DNA of 64,000 nt, from positions 162,507,886-162,571,885 of the forward strand of contig JBAIZL010000005.1 of assembly GCA_036971475.1 (NCBI GenBank), written 5' to 3'. The DNA comes from Prosapia bicincta (Eukaryota; Arthropoda; Insecta; Hemiptera; Cercopidae). Every line of letters starts with the position of its first letter. Positions within the stretch are counted from its first letter, which is position 1. Below the pieces are notes generated by a model that searched no databases, was not told the DNA's origin, and was given only the letters and a program-made list of their open reading frames with translations. Below are positions 1-13,085 of the stretch, piece by piece. A program made the position numbers and the translations under genes.

Positions 1-1319
1 GAACAATAACACGTTAATCTAATAATGTACAATACATGAAGTATCATAACCTATTGATAAGAAAAACAGGTGTACAAAGTCTTGAATTATCACAAAATTT
101 AATCAAGCAGAAAATATTTCTGAATATGTAGATCATATAGTTATACATAATATACAAGATTAAAAAAAAAAGTATTGTGTATCACCGACAGTTGTATCAT
201 TTGTGTACCTGAGAACTTCTTCTTAGCCAGGTAAACCTTTTATTACAATATCATTTAAACATGGCTTCGATATAGTTATCTTATTCGGTTTTATATTATT
301 GTAAAAGAATTTCGGTTTCATGTAGACCTGAGTCCCAACAATATTTTAATGCGCTCCGAGCGGGGATTCAGACCTATCGCCACTTGATAAAATCGTCTGA
401 ATTTTAACGTTAACTGCTCAAAGTATGCTTTTTTGCAATTAAAGGTAGCGTAAATATGCCTGTTTCGATCTGCACTGCCTGTATGTGTGGATAAATGCAT
501 CATCCAAAACCATAATTATTGCTAATAACACTCAGTGCTACCAACTGCCCGCGGCGAAACAAGTCAACAATGATCTTCATGAATATGTAATGCTTAAAAT
601 TACGCTAATACGTTCACAGCTCAGGCCTTATTATTCGGAAGCAACAACTTAATCTAACATAACCTAACTTTTGCACTCGTCGTCGAAACCAGCTGATCAC
701 ATTTCCCGAGGCCTTGTTTTGGCAACGGAACTTAATAAAGACATAATTTTAGAATAAACTTGTAATGATGTTAGTAAGCTTTTATATTCGTGTGCAGGAG
801 CGAAGCGAGGCGTTTGAGAAGTTGAACCCCAAGAATGATTATTAAGTTCTTTTTAATCTCTTATTGGCTAACAAAATAACTTTAAGTTTTACAGGTTCGT
901 AACAAACTTCATATTAATTTCTCGAAATTTAAATTAAAATACTGCATATGAATTCAAAATGACTAGTGGACAGTAAACTAAGAGCTGTTACAATGCACGT
1001 AAAATAGTTTAATCCACGCAAGTCGTTTGGAAATGGCTGCGTATTTTACGAACTTTTAAATTCGTCTCGTATAAACAATATATAATAACAGAATTGTTAT
1101 TTGTAAAAACGAAGTTTGCATGCTATTTCTTGCAAGCCTTCAATCAGCTTTAGCAAATAAATAAAATACCTTATGTTTGTACACGTATTTATTTTTAAAC
1201 GAGTACATTTTAAATTTAGAGTGTATTTATAGATCAAATTTAATTGCCTTATTATGTCAACTTTGTGCCTGATTTTCAGCTTTATAACGGCGTAAAATGG
1301 TTTCTAATTTTAAAGCTAG

Positions 1320-1322
<3 letters not shown>
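1..1322. other. Non-coding AT-rich sequence, nothing recognised
   Basis: No coding signature, RNA gene or repeat is recognisable here. A slightly less AT-rich patch lies at about 530-720. Only short, unsupported frames occur. Confidence 0.5.

Positions 1323-1395
<73 letters not shown>
1323..1395. repeat. (TA)n microsatellite
   Basis: An uninterrupted TA dinucleotide tract of about 36 units. The YIYIYI open frames on both strands are produced by this tract and are not genes. Confidence 0.97.
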
Positions 1396-1397
<2 letters not shown>

Positions 1398-2824
1398 AGG
1401 ATAATGATACAATGCTGGGAATAAAATATAATTGTATGTCAAATATGAGATCAGTACTCATCTCAAAAAATAATAATACTCAAATTTATAATTTTACTCA
1501 AAAAATATATAAAACTCATGAGTAGTTTACATCAAATCTTGTAATCAATTTTTCGTACCCTTGTGGACTCCCACATGCCCAACTGAGCGGAAAGTTTGTG
1601 TAGATATCAATATATTATAATCCATGGTAGTAGACTATATGAATTACTTTTAAAGCTTAAATATGATGAAAATATAAATAATTTGGTGAAGATGAATCGA
1701 AAATTTTAAAAACTTTTTGATAAAAAAGATGTTATTTTAAAAAAACAACTAAATAATATCTCCCAATAATAACAGTGAATACTGCAACTATTTATGACTA
1801 AACGTACACACCCAATAATATATAGTTAAAACTGTAAATAGGTTAATACTTTAAACTACAGGTTAAAGTAAGTAGAAATGGTACTTTAAATTACTTTAAA
1901 CGGTAAATTTTAATGAATTATAAACAGCCCTCTTTTTAAAATAAAATTTCTTTTAATGCCCCACGTGTTTAGGTTTAATAGTGAGAAGTGTAGCTACGTT
2001 GTCTTGTAACCGGGAACAATAAAATTATTATTTTATATTTTTAGGTATTTTTAAAATAAAAGAATGTTTAAGAAATTTTATTTTAATTTTCCCTAAGTTA
2101 ATATGGCAGTTCTTATTAAGTTCGCAACGTAAACTTTAATATATTCTAAAACCACTAAAATTCTTGTGTTTTTCTAGTTATCAACTTGTTTTCGAAATTA
2201 CAAAATGTTTTAATAATGAATCAAACGGATATTAACGATTCGCGTCACTTATTATTACTTATAATGCATTATGTTAATACTGAACACGGGCAGCTAAAAA
2301 CAGAGCCTTGAGGAGTCCTAAAAGATGGAATCCAAAGTAATTTGCTAAAATTAACATAATTTTCTTTAATATTTGAATAAATTAATGTTACACCAATGAT
2401 AACATACTTTGGATGCAACGTGTGCGGTGCAAATGTAATGGGTCTTATGTACGTCCTTACATTGAATACTTGGAGACATAGTAAAGTGTTTGGTAAAGAA
2501 AGGAATATTGCTATTTTAATTGTTTCAATTATTGTAATTTTGTCACTTTTTCTTAATTTTCTATATTTAGATTTGGCTTATGAATTCGTGAGGCTTGTGG
2601 TTTTGCAAAATATTTTAAATAATTTCTAAATGACCATTGTCATTCTTAGAAAATACTGTTGGATTAAAATTATTGTTAGTTTCGAGTTCAAAAGGCTAGT
2701 TGTGGATGCAATATTCTGTAGTTTCAGGTGAATTAAGCTCATTTCAATAGTTCTCATTTTACATATGTCTATGGATTCTGTCAATGGTTATATTACCCTG
2801 CGTGTGAGATTGAATTTAAATTGG

Positions 2825-2869
<45 letters not shown>
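2825..2869. repeat. Compound (TA)n(GA)n microsatellite
   Basis: Eight TA units run directly into about 14 GA units. Confidence 0.95.
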
Positions 2870-2871
<2 letters not shown>

Positions 2872-3271
2872 CGTTATAGATCGCGGTGATTCAAGCTGCT
2901 TTGGCATACACGCTTAGGCTAAAGGGATGATATTCTACGAAAACCTTACCTTCGCATTAGTGAGCTGAGTGTTTCATGCTATGAACTGCTGTTATGTACA
3001 GCCATTAGGCATATAACTTGAGTTAAATATAGTATATTAATTAAATTAAATTTAATTTAAACCTAATAAAAATATCCTTACTTCGCAATAATTGAGGTTT
3101 TTGTTTTAAGGCAAAGTAAGCAGCAAATCAATTATATATTTAAAAAAAACAATATATCTGGTTATGTTCGAGAGTTTAAGTCCTCAACATCAGATAAAAC
3201 ATTACAAAGTCTTAGCACAAAAAGGCCTTAAGTTTAAGTAATCGTAACGGTTTGACACACACACTTACAGA

Positions 3272-3273
<2 letters not shown>

Positions 3274-3348
<75 letters not shown>
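3274..3348. repeat. (TA)n microsatellite
   Basis: About 37 uninterrupted TA units. Confidence 0.97.
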
Positions 3349-3355
<7 letters not shown>

Positions 3356-4030
3356 GTAATAGATACATCTACTCACATTACAAGCTTAGCTTAAAATCTG
3401 ACTATTTTCATAAGAAACTATCCCAAAATGAAGAATTTGGAGAAATATATGTCATACAGAAAGTATTTTGCTAAGAACAAAAACTTCCTCTGTAATAACA
3501 GATTTGATTTTGCGTGTAGGGTATAATCTCTGGAATATATTTGTTCTTGCCGATTATAAACCTGTGTATACTTCAATCTCGACGAAAAATATATTATACC
3601 ATTAATTCAATAGACAGTGATGTGAAGCAAAACTTTTAAATTTAAATTTTAGATCATTTATCAGAACAGGCGCATGATGTCAATTCTAAACAGAGCTTCG
3701 GGGAAGCAAATGATGAAAAAATATGTCGTAATGATTGAGAACATTTGAATACATTACGTGGATGACACACTGACAGATTGAGATGCATCGTGTGCGGCTA
3801 GAAAACAAAATATCTCGTTTGATTTACATGCCTACGCTATCGCTACTGTGTTTAGTGGTTGGCCGCATGATTAATGAATGGTTTTAGCTACCATAGTTCC
3901 AACATTTGACGTAGGCGGAAACTAATAAAAGTAATATGAATGAAAATTTTCAAAAACAATTTTTGGAACAGGAGCACTCGCGTGGACTACTATTATAGTC
4001 CATTTTGCGGATATTGTAGCTTTTTTCACC

Positions 4031-4590
4031 GGATAACAATATAAGGATAAATTTACTGCAGGAAATATCATTTTAGCAAATAAATTCATCTTTTAATTGA
4101 TGCGTATACTTGGCGTATCATTAGACGACATGCACAACGAGAATTACTCCGAATAGAGAAACACACTTAGGTCCCCTAATGTAGATAACAATATAAGGAA
4201 AAAATTGCTGCAGGAAATATTATTTTTGCAAATAAATTCATATTTTAATTGATGCGTATGATGCGTATACTTGGCGTATCATTAGACGTATTGCAAAACG
4301 AGAGTTAGCCTCAATAGAGAAACCCACTTAGGTCTCCTAATATAGAGAAAAATATAAGGGTAAACTTACGTTGAGGAATATTATTGTAGCATATAAATTA
4401 GTCGTTTTATTAAAGCGTATACTTGACTCTTCATTACGGGGCATGCAGGATGGGAGGTAGCTTGAAGAGGAAGGGCTTTAAGGTCGCGTGATTTAAAAGG
4501 GTAAATCAACAGTACAATTACAGTGGAAAATACTGGTTACATTGATGCGCATACTTAACATATTATTTACAGGAGACTGGAGGAAGCCTG
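4031..4590. repeat. Tandem array, ~152-161 bp unit, about 3.6 diverged copies
   Basis: Units begin near 4031, 4183, 4344 and 4495. Each opens with a segment like GATAACAATATAAGG, continues with a GGAAATAT box, a TTGATGCGTATACTTG box and a GAGAAACACACTTAGG-like box. Copy 2 has an internal 9-bp duplication (GATGCGTAT), which explains its longer spacing. Copy 4 is the most diverged. No coding potential. It may be a decayed satellite or the subrepeats of an unrecognised transposon. Confidence 0.85.
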
Positions 4591-7400
4591 ATTAGCCTGA
4601 AAATTGATAGAGAGCGGTGTTATCAAGATGTCCAAGGCTACATTTTCACAAATGAAAGACGTCCAAAGAGCAAGTGGAAGCATTGTGCAACCACTAGCAA
4701 CAAACTAGCCTTCAATCAACATGTTTGATCCTTTACATTTTTATACCCATTGTAATCCTTATTAACTGTAAGGTCTATAAAATACGCAATAAAACGGTCG
4801 GAGAAAGTACTCCTCTCTGCCTAATAAAACCAAGGCTGTTTCTAGTCTTCCTGTGGACCATATATTTATAGTGTAAACGTTTTGCTGCTATCATAAAAAC
4901 CTGTATGTCCTTGGAGGATGACGTTATCCATCAGTCATACCTTGACATATCTCTGCGTTAGTTTAGGCATAAACTAGGAATACAATGGCTTAAAGTGAGT
5001 GAGTTACTGTTTCAACATTAAAACCAAACTTAACAAGGTTCATTTAGAACGTCTCGTATATTTTGTAACAAAGAAATAAAGTTAAATAATAGAAAAAGCT
5101 AATTAGCTAATACTGTACCTAATATATAAACACTTCACAATATTTTAACATCAAATGAAGTCTAAGTTTGTGCATAAGAAACGTTTTGAAGCCTATGAAC
5201 GAAATACGTCGAATGTTATTTGTAAAGTATCGTTCAGTCTTTTTTACTGTGAGATTAGTGACTTTAATGATAGAAACATCTACACGAAACAATATCACTC
5301 GCGACTGATAACCTAAATATTGGTGTCTCTTGAACTACATATTTATCCTTCCGTTAACGGCTTTAACACACATTTGTAGGCTATATCAATAAAGAAAGTA
5401 GACTAGATAACAGGTAACAATCGGCCATGATTCATCCTCTAAAACTTCTGACCTGGTAAATCCTGTGTAGGTTGAGAACGAAGCGTTCTATAAATTCCAC
5501 GAAAATGATTTCAAATAAAGTTATTATGAGATTTCATCAGTTTAGAACTGCACAAAATGTTAAAGTTAAATTTAATGTTATTATTCCATGAAAAATATGG
5601 TAATAACAATTTATTTAAAAAAAAGAAACTGTTTTTCCGACTTCTTTTGGCATAGAATAACATGATAACTGTTAACAAATAATAACTATCACAAAATATT
5701 AAAATAAAAAATTATTCAACTAATCTTATATAAATTTTGATTAAATTTTGAAAAATAAAAACAGCTATATAATACAGTATGTTTGAAATCATAAGAAATC
5801 TTTCAATATATTTCTTGAGTAACGTCTATTATTTTTAACAGTTTTCTGGAGCTATAATTTTGGAAATACAAATTAAACAATAACTTTTTTGCTATCATCA
5901 TAACCATCCCTGACAAAGTTTGTTATATTTCTTTCGTTAACGATTTAGTTACTGAAATTATGAAAACAATGTACATGTAAATATTCTAATCCGTCCAAAG
6001 CTTGTGTAACATTATGTTCCTTTATTTACTAGCAGCCATATGACTAAGTTATACGCTTATGAGAACACTACGAGTTCAATTGATAGATTCTTTCATAGGT
6101 TATTTGGCACATTACAAATCTATATTCCTATACTTTAAAAACTTTCACTGTGTAGTAATTATACGTGACAAATTAAAGCATAGATTAGAAATGTATTTCT
6201 AATATAGGCAAAATCCAAATAAACTTACGACTAAATGTGGTGAATTGAATACCTTAGATGTAGAAGAACATGAGTCCAATTTCTTACCTGAAAATTTAAA
6301 AAAATATGGTTTATACTCAATTTTTATTTTATCAAAAATATCATATATAAAAACATCACGAAAGGCAGAAGTAGTAAACTTAGCTAATATAATTGTATTT
6401 ATGTAACTACGTAAAGTAGGAGAGACGCGCAGTTTAAAAGTAAACAAAGTTATAATGATTCCGTTTTAACCAATAAGATGGCTTAGATCAAAAGCTACTT
6501 TACTTTGGAAATATGGTATTCCAAGAAAGTAATGCAGCTAAAACTAAGCTTCAACTGCTTACTATCACGCTAGATCTGACCCTAGGTACTCTAAGACCGG
6601 GTCTAAGTGGGGGCTAAAAACCTTATAGGCTACATATATTTTGGTTTTAATGCGCATCAATTCTATGATTGCTTCATATAACAACTATGAACCTATCATT
6701 AGTTCATATGCTCTACGCACTACACGATGCAGGAACTACAAATGTTAATTTTCTATGTTCTTAATTTCTAAAATAAAGTCCTTAAAATAAATGAAAGTCC
6801 TTAATTTAGCTTTTTTGCGGTATTTTACAATTCTGTGCTCCATCACAAAAATGTTACGGACGAATCGAAAGAAGATAATTAAATAAATTTTTTCATTCAA
6901 TTGACAGTTTATTCAATTCAATTGATAATATGGTAGTATTAAACATTTACCTTATCCTCAAGGTGATAATGAAGCATTCTTAAGGAAACATAAACTGCGA
7001 ACATACATTCAAACAAAGTTAAGTGGTCCGCATTGAAGTCATTAATTTTCACAGCTAAGTCACTTAGCAACAGCAAATACTTGCTGGTCATTCATTAACT
7101 CATCCTCTCTCACACCAGACAAAACAAACATGGAGATGATCTGGAGAGGTCGAAATGCAATAAATCCTTGCAGAAATAGCCGTGATGAAGTGGAGAAGGC
7201 GGGGTTCCACATTAATTCCACACCAGGCTCGTTAGATCAGATCTTGCCGTGCAGATCCATATTTGGTCTAGTGTTTTACTATGCACAGGAATCAACAAAA
7301 TGATATTTTTGGTGCGTTCGTAATGGATTATAAAAGGCGCTCCATTATTGTTCTTTGGAATGATGTAATGTGAATATTTTAAGGAATAAATCTTTCAGTA
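4591..7400. other. Non-coding AT-rich sequence, one more complex patch
   Basis: No gene or repeat family recognised. The patch 7090-7290 has higher complexity and fewer poly-A/T runs than its surroundings and could be a conserved regulatory element, but that cannot be shown from one sequence. Confidence 0.45.
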
Positions 7401-7429
7401 CACACAAACACACACACACACACACACAA
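7401..7429. repeat. Short (CA)n microsatellite
   Basis: An imperfect CA tract of about 14 units. Confidence 0.9.
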
Positions 7430-7772
7430 CACATACAATCACAATGGACTGTAAACAATTTATATGAATTGCAGATGACGTTTTCCTTATTGAATATTTA
7501 TTTCTTAATATTTATACATGTTCAAGAATATTTTCATCGAAAATTCTACATAAAAAATATTAATAATACCTATACCTTTACCATACACTCATAATACAGT
7601 TTTATATACTTACGTACTACATAATTACATATTTTGTATTGTTTACTTACGTTTTCTTTCAATCCGAAAACATGAAATTTCTGTTAAATATGACCGTTCA
7701 CACACACGTATTCGTCTTTGTAAACACTATTCACTAAATTTTCTAAACATTTAATTTTAGACAATTAAACTT

Positions 7773-8012
7773 TTAAAAACTATTAAAATGATTTAGAAGA
7801 AACTTATCTTCTCTGAAACTCCTACTTATATTTTCTTCATTTTTCTTTATATAACGCACTGTTGACTCGTTAACGCTAAAATGCTTTGTGACAAATAGAA
7901 TGCTTTCATGACGTTTTAATTTATCTAAAAGGTATATAGGGAAACAATTATCTAAAACAATTATAGGGTAATGTAAAGCTAAACAAAACAAAATAACTAA
8001 ACAATTCGACAA
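7773..8012 (-). pseudogene. Tigger/CENP-B-type transposase, helix-turn-helix fragment
   Basis: This 79-codon minus-strand frame contains, from residue 28 on, LLDKLKRHESILFVTKHF followed by SVNESTVRYIKKNEENI. That is the arrangement of the first CENP-B-type DNA-binding domain of Tigger/pogo transposases (a K-L-D-x-L-x-x-G-E-S start, then a recognition helix ending N-E-S-T-V-R-x-I-x-K-N-E). The first ~27 residues are hydrophobic and do not fit the family, so the ATG is probably not the original start. The catalytic DDE domain is missing, leaving about 50 codons of a protein that is normally around 500 residues. I see no terminal inverted repeats nearby. It is a dead fragment and no function is expected. 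Confidence 0.72.
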
Positions 8013-8123
8013 GTAGACGCAACGTTTCGAAAGCTAGCAGACAAGACAAGCGGATGCGACACCTTTTTGGTAACTGAAGAGAAAAACGAAATACGAAACG
8101 TAATATTAGTTACGGACACCGGA

Positions 8124-8126
<3 letters not shown>

Positions 8127-8179
<53 letters not shown>
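8127..8179. repeat. (TA)n microsatellite
   Basis: About 26 TA units. Confidence 0.97.
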
Positions 8180-8182
<3 letters not shown>

Positions 8183-10784
8183 CGAGAAATGCTGTGATTT
8201 TGCCAAACGCGAATAGCGAGGACCTACTCTATTTATATTATCAAGAGCTAATTCATCAGTCAACAGTAAAAACAAGACTATAAATGAGTAAACATTAAAG
8301 AAAGTATTCAGAGGATGCCAGAGAATTTTAAAACTGCACCGCAATCCTACCTATATCCACAACTCTTAGTTGGCGATAATAGTTAAATCTGCTGTCGCCT
8401 CAACACTATAAAAATACGACAATTATTTCTATAGATTAATACAGCATAATATCAAGACGAACGTTTTTGCAGTACAAGTAGGTCTAATATTAGCCAAGGT
8501 AACATTTCCATGGTAACATAAATCCAAGTTAAAAAAAAAAAAAATATTACGGGTATCTCCTACAAAAGATTGTTGATATAATTATTAATGTATTAAAATC
8601 AATATATCTGAATTGTATATAAATTGTGTTTCAAATATTTAGAACCTAAAGATATCTGTAAATTTTCCTTTGTGTTTAAGATTTGTTTTTTTCTGTTAAA
8701 AATATAAAACAATTAATCAATTTGTTTTCACAGACACGATATACAGATCAATTATTCACATGATCGCACTCCCATACAAAAAGCGCGGCTCGTAAATCCA
8801 GGCCAAAGACTCATTTTAATTCCTTCTACAATTTTCCTAAGCAAGAAAGGCACGCAGAGACGGTTGCTCTTGACATATGAATATGCAAACCCTTGTTAAC
8901 GTGCTAAAAATAAAAAGCTGCCAAATTTGGAACCAAGGCCATTAAGACACACTCAAGACATACTCCTCGGGCAAAGTGTAAATTTAAAACGTCACTGTGG
9001 GCGTAATTGAGTCGTGGTAGCCGTGGCCATAACTCAAAAACGGGTTGTCAAATTTTAATAAACGTAAGTGCGTTATAATTAGGTAATGCTAAGCCATAGC
9101 CGGTTTCATTACATATCGTTTGACGGCTAAAACTGTTGTTTTTTGATTTATTGATATATGTGTTTACAATATTGATGACGCTTTTGAACACGCATATAAG
9201 GAAACCCTCTTCTTCCTTAGATTTATAATACAAAGTTATTCATAAGGAATATCTCGATTTTAACCTGTTATATTATCGAAACAAATACTAAATAAAACAA
9301 GTGCTAGCTGTAATAAGCGTGGTCTAGAGTTTCAGAAAATCCCTACTTGGTGTCAACAGTAGTGCTGATGTTGAGTAAATCGTCAGTCTGACGTAGTACG
9401 GAGTCCGCACAACTGAGGGCATGTTGCGTTACACTCTTGGGTTTCTAGGTTACCTGACATGGCACCATGTAACTTTTCCTAATGGAAAAGTCAAAGATCT
9501 TATTTATCTTCCTCACGAAGCTCGTGATAGCTATGAACTACAAAACAGAATATCACTTTCAATACTGTTCAGTTATTGAACTGATGAGTTCAGTTATTGA
9601 ATAGATGCCATTTGCGTCTATGGCTTTCCAATGGAGGACATTTAGAAGGTATGAGATACACCTCTGAGACATTATTTTTACAGAAACATATCTGAAAGTT
9701 ATAGTTTTTCATTTTTTACAAAGGTTTAAGAATAATATGAAATTTGATATAATTTTATCTAATTTTTAAAAATAATGATTTTAATTGTACATTATTTTTA
9801 AAGAATTATAATCCTTTTATGGAGGGAGTTAACCACAAACCTCCCTCCTCGTTGCTCCCGTAAGCGATCATCCTCGTTAACTCTTCGGGAAGGCAATCGT
9901 ATGACGTAAACCACTCAGCAAGACCCGGGGGTTTAGCTGACACACTAAAGTGACATCTGACATTTCACGCTACATTCCCTGTCCCAATCAGGTCTTCCGG
10001 TTAACCTTGAAATGATCTCTTCGTGTTACATGAGACTTACTCAAGACGTGCTAAAAGCACGCCCTGGAACGAGTGAAAAATACATACTCAGTTTATTTAA
10101 ACGCTTGAAAACAAACGCACTCAATAAATTTAAAATAATTCACCTATTATTACGCCTTCAGATTTAACACTTTAAATAAATCATTACTATGAATCTACGA
10201 TTTTTAGTCATAAGGGGATAAAACAGGAAGCTGGTGAATCTAAAAGTCAAAAAGTCTTCTAAATCGGCTGTTCTCATCCAGGAGGCGAAGAAGGATTTCA
10301 AGGGGGAGAATTGAGGTAAAGAAGTGACACCATAATTGCTCAAGTAGTAATTACTCGAAACTCAGCACTTAATCATCGGTGTGAATGGCGTCAAAAATAA
10401 CCTCAGGGGTGTTTTGTTTCTGTTACAACCAAACATTCAAAATCTAGTTAAGGATAAACTGTGGCAGCCTTCTCATTAATTTTCTAAATGTGACTGACAT
10501 TTTATGCATGATAGATTACATAGATTAATTCAAGTTAGAATAATAAGTGCTGATTCTTGGACTTAAAAAAAGAAATCAAGGCGTAAGTTACACTATTAGC
10601 AATTTGTTAAAAATGAATCTAAATGTTGCGAATAAGTTATCTGAAGTTTTATTTAATGACCAATTTCAGGTAATCTAATCAGTTTTGAATTTCTGTAATC
10701 ACTTAAAAACTAATAACAATACTTTATTAATAAAACGCCAAGCTCTTTGACTCGCATACCAACGGCATTTTGTTCACATACTAC
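8180..10784. other. Non-coding sequence with two higher-complexity islands
   Basis: No gene found. Islands at 8755-9050 and 9820-10080 are richer in GC and lack simple repeats; the second contains a short hairpin around GGAGGGAG/CTCCCTCC (9819-9847). They are candidates for conserved non-coding DNA or old repeats. Confidence 0.4.
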
Positions 10785-11620
10785 TCAGCTTCAGCTAACC
10801 TAACCAAACCAGCTTCAATATACTTAACCCATCCATGATCAGGTAATCAAACCCAATCAGTTTCAGCTAACCTAATCTAACAGGCTTAATTTACCTAACC
10901 TAACCATCTTCAGTTAACCTAACCAAACCAGCTTCAACTTACTTAACCCATCCATGATCAGGTAATCAAACCCAATCAGTTTCAGCTAACCTAATCTAAC
11001 AGGCTTAATTTACCTAATCTAACCATCTTCAGTTAACCTAACCTAACCAGCTTATGCTAACTCAACTATGGAGCTTCAGCTAACCTAACCAAACCAGCTT
11101 CAACTTACTTAACCCATCCATGATCAGGTAATCAAACCCAATCAGTTTCAGCTAACCTAATCTAACAGGCTTAATTTACCTAACCTAACCATCTTCAGTT
11201 AACATAACCTACCAGCTTATGCTAATTCAACTATGGAGCTTCAGCTAATCTAATTTAACCAGCTTCAGTTAATGTAGCCTAATCTAACCCAAACAGCTTT
11301 ATCTAACCTAACCTAACCAGGTTGAGTTAACCTAGCCTAACCAGATTAAGTTAACTTAAGTAAACTGCCTCAGCTAAATAACCTAACCAGCTTTAGTTTT
11401 TCTAGCCTATCCTAAACAGCTTCAACTAACCTAACTAGATAAGCTTCAGCTAACCTAGCCTAACCAGCTCCAGCTAAGCTAACCCAGCCAAGCCTCAGCC
11501 AACCTACGCTAACCCAACCTAACCAGCCTTAGCTAACCTAACCAGCTTCTTTCAATTTAACCTAACCTGACCAACTCCCTCTAACCTAACGCAATCCAGC
11601 TTCATGTCAACATGACCAAA
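10785..11620. repeat. CCTAA-rich minisatellite with a ~119-bp higher-order unit
   Basis: About 800 bp built from irregular modules such as AGCTTCAGCTAACCTAACC, so the pentamer CCTAA (TTAGG on the other strand) recurs many times. A longer unit starting AGCTTCAA appears at 10811, 10930 and 11096, each containing CCATCCATGATCAGGTAATC; the third is displaced by a ~47-bp insertion. TTAGG is the standard arthropod telomere repeat, but here it is interspersed with other sequence rather than forming a pure array. Confidence 0.88.
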
Positions 11621-12329
11621 TCAGCTTCAGTTCCATTTTCTGTTTCTACTAATAGTCTTGAGCTCGTATATCTTTAAAGTACACCCATAGAAGCTAATAC
11701 CGTTTTGGTCTAGGAGATGGAATAAAAAAAACGTATGTAGAGACGCATCGCTGTGGTAGGTCTCCTTTCTGAGTTTTAGAGACCAACACACACCTGACAT
11801 TTCTGTGTAGCAAATATGGTTAATCCACTGGATTGGGTATAATAAAGATATAATTAAGGGAAGCGGTATCAAGGTTTCCTGGTACATAATAACGAAAGTA
11901 GTCATTAACCACTTGGGAATGACGCTTTTTTGAATTTGCCGCTTTCTGTCTATCTGTTTGAAGAGACGTCGAAATCAAGCAAACCAACCTCATGTTGTGA
12001 GACATAATAGGACGACCTTGTGATCAACATCATTGTGACGTATATCTATGATGGTCAAGGGAAGCGGACTCATGGTAGTGTTATTGTAAAGAATATTAGA
12101 AACGACAAAGTGCGAGAAGTGAAATTTCGATAAAAAAATTAAGGAATTCGTATAGGCTAACCTTAAATCGTATGGACTACACGTAGTGTATTAACTCTGA
12201 AAGGTTTGGGTTTGCAGTGATATCTAGTCACTGAACTCAAATTCCCATAACGAATGTCATCACAATATTACGAGCTTGTTAATAAATAATTAATAATGAA
12301 TTATTATTCAATTGTCAATATTAAATTTG
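11621..12329. other. Non-coding sequence, no gene recognised
   Basis: Two overlapping minus-strand frames (11627-11905 and 11820-12005) have no recognisable domain and are not called as genes. Confidence 0.45.
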
Positions 12330-12391
12330 TAAAAGTCAAAATAGTGAACTCAAAACCTCACAAAAAATTAGTTTTTAATAAACACACACTC

Positions 12392-12432
12392 AACAAACTA
12401 GTTTCGACTACGATGTCGCCTTCCTCAGAGTA
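12392..12432 (-). ncRNA. Degenerate hammerhead-like motif, left arm
   Basis: On the minus strand CTGAGGA (12428-12422) is followed by A, GGCGAC, loop ATC, then GTAGTC, which no longer fully pairs with GGCGAC, then GAA and the palindrome ACTAGT. Stem I is not complementary. This looks like a decayed partner of the right-arm copy. Confidence 0.35.
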
Positions 12433-12439
12433 GTAGCCA

Positions 12440-12480
12440 AGCACTGAGGAAGGCGACATCGTCGCCGAAACTAGTTTGTT
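12440..12480 (+). ncRNA. Hammerhead-ribozyme-like motif
   Basis: Elements in order: stem I 5' strand AGCA (12440-12443); core CTGAGGA (12444-12450); one extra A (12451); stem II GGCGAC/GTCGCC, 6 bp with loop ATC (12452-12466); GAA (12467-12469); self-complementary ACTAGT as stem III (12470-12475); T at the expected cleavage position (12476); TGTT (12477-12480), which pairs with AGCA including one G-T pair. The order matches a hammerhead with a minimal stem III. The extra A before stem II is not part of the canonical core, so self-cleavage is unproven. Confidence 0.5.
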
Positions 12481-12559
12481 GAGTGTGTATTTATTAAAAA
12501 CTAATTTTTTGTGAGATTTTGAGTTCACTATTTTGACTTTTACCTTTGTGAATAGTTTT

Positions 12560-13085
12560 CACTAGCTAAGCTTTAATTAACATAAAATTAAATCTGTAAT
12601 CAATAATAAACATATATAATCAATAATCTATTCCTAAAACGCATTTCAATGGCACAGTCGTCATCATCATCAGTGAGTACAGCTATTAAATCATCTAAAA
12701 TATAACTAAAATGACTCACAAAACATATTCATTTGATTGTGAGTTGATGTTCGCTACTATTTAATTTCTACTTGTACTGACAAGCGTAACTTAAAAGATT
12801 TCCTAAATTATGTTTGATATACAGTAATAACATTTTGAATTTAAGAAAATTATAGAAATAAACCTGAAAGGTACTTAAACGAAACACAGCCAACAATACA
12901 TTTATCAGTCATTAATAATAATTATAAATAATAAGTAATTTATTCATAAGACGCGTTTCATAGGGAATGTTATCTTCAAGGAGACAGCTAATACAATATC
13001 TAAACTAAAACAAAAAAAGGAAAAGTTACATTCCTTTGTTTATGAGTTGATGTTGGTTATTTTTTAACTACAACAATTACTCACA
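12560..13085 (-). repeat. Two diverged direct copies of a hammerhead-motif repeat
   Basis: Copy 1 (about 12560-12780) and copy 2 (about 12870-13085) share a GAGTTGATGTT box near their right ends and a minus-strand CTGA..GA...GAAATGCGT / GAAACGCGT segment (12639-12673 and around 12950-12985). Stem II is degraded in both. Direct tandem repeats of this kind occur in Penelope-like pseudo-LTRs; the assignment is inference. Confidence 0.5.

Larger units (their letters stand above)
1396..4030. other. Non-coding AT-rich sequence between microsatellites
   Basis: Apart from the microsatellites listed separately, I see no gene. A 77-codon frame at 2396-2629 has a hydrophobic middle but no recognisable family, splice context or codon bias, so it is not called. 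Confidence 0.5.
12330..12542. mobile_element. Foldback element with hammerhead-like hairpins
   Basis: An inverted repeat of about 100 bp per arm (12330-12430 and 12443-12542) with a ~12-nt centre. The outer ends match as GTCAAAATAGTGAACTC and its complement. Each arm contains the CTGAGGA...GAAACTAGT motif in opposite orientation. No protein is encoded. The organisation resembles terminal-repeat derivatives of Penelope-like retroelements; that assignment is inferred from the motif and from the endonuclease fragment at 58372-58660. Confidence 0.75.

Noticed and set aside
9580..9605. CTGATGAG followed by GTTCAGTTATTGAA as another hammerhead core
   Set aside because: The bases form a simple AACTGA/TCAGTT hairpin; no stem II or stem I fits.
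11627..12005. Overlapping 92- and 61-codon frames as a host gene
   Set aside because: No domain, splice signals or codon bias, and neighbouring sequence is repetitive.
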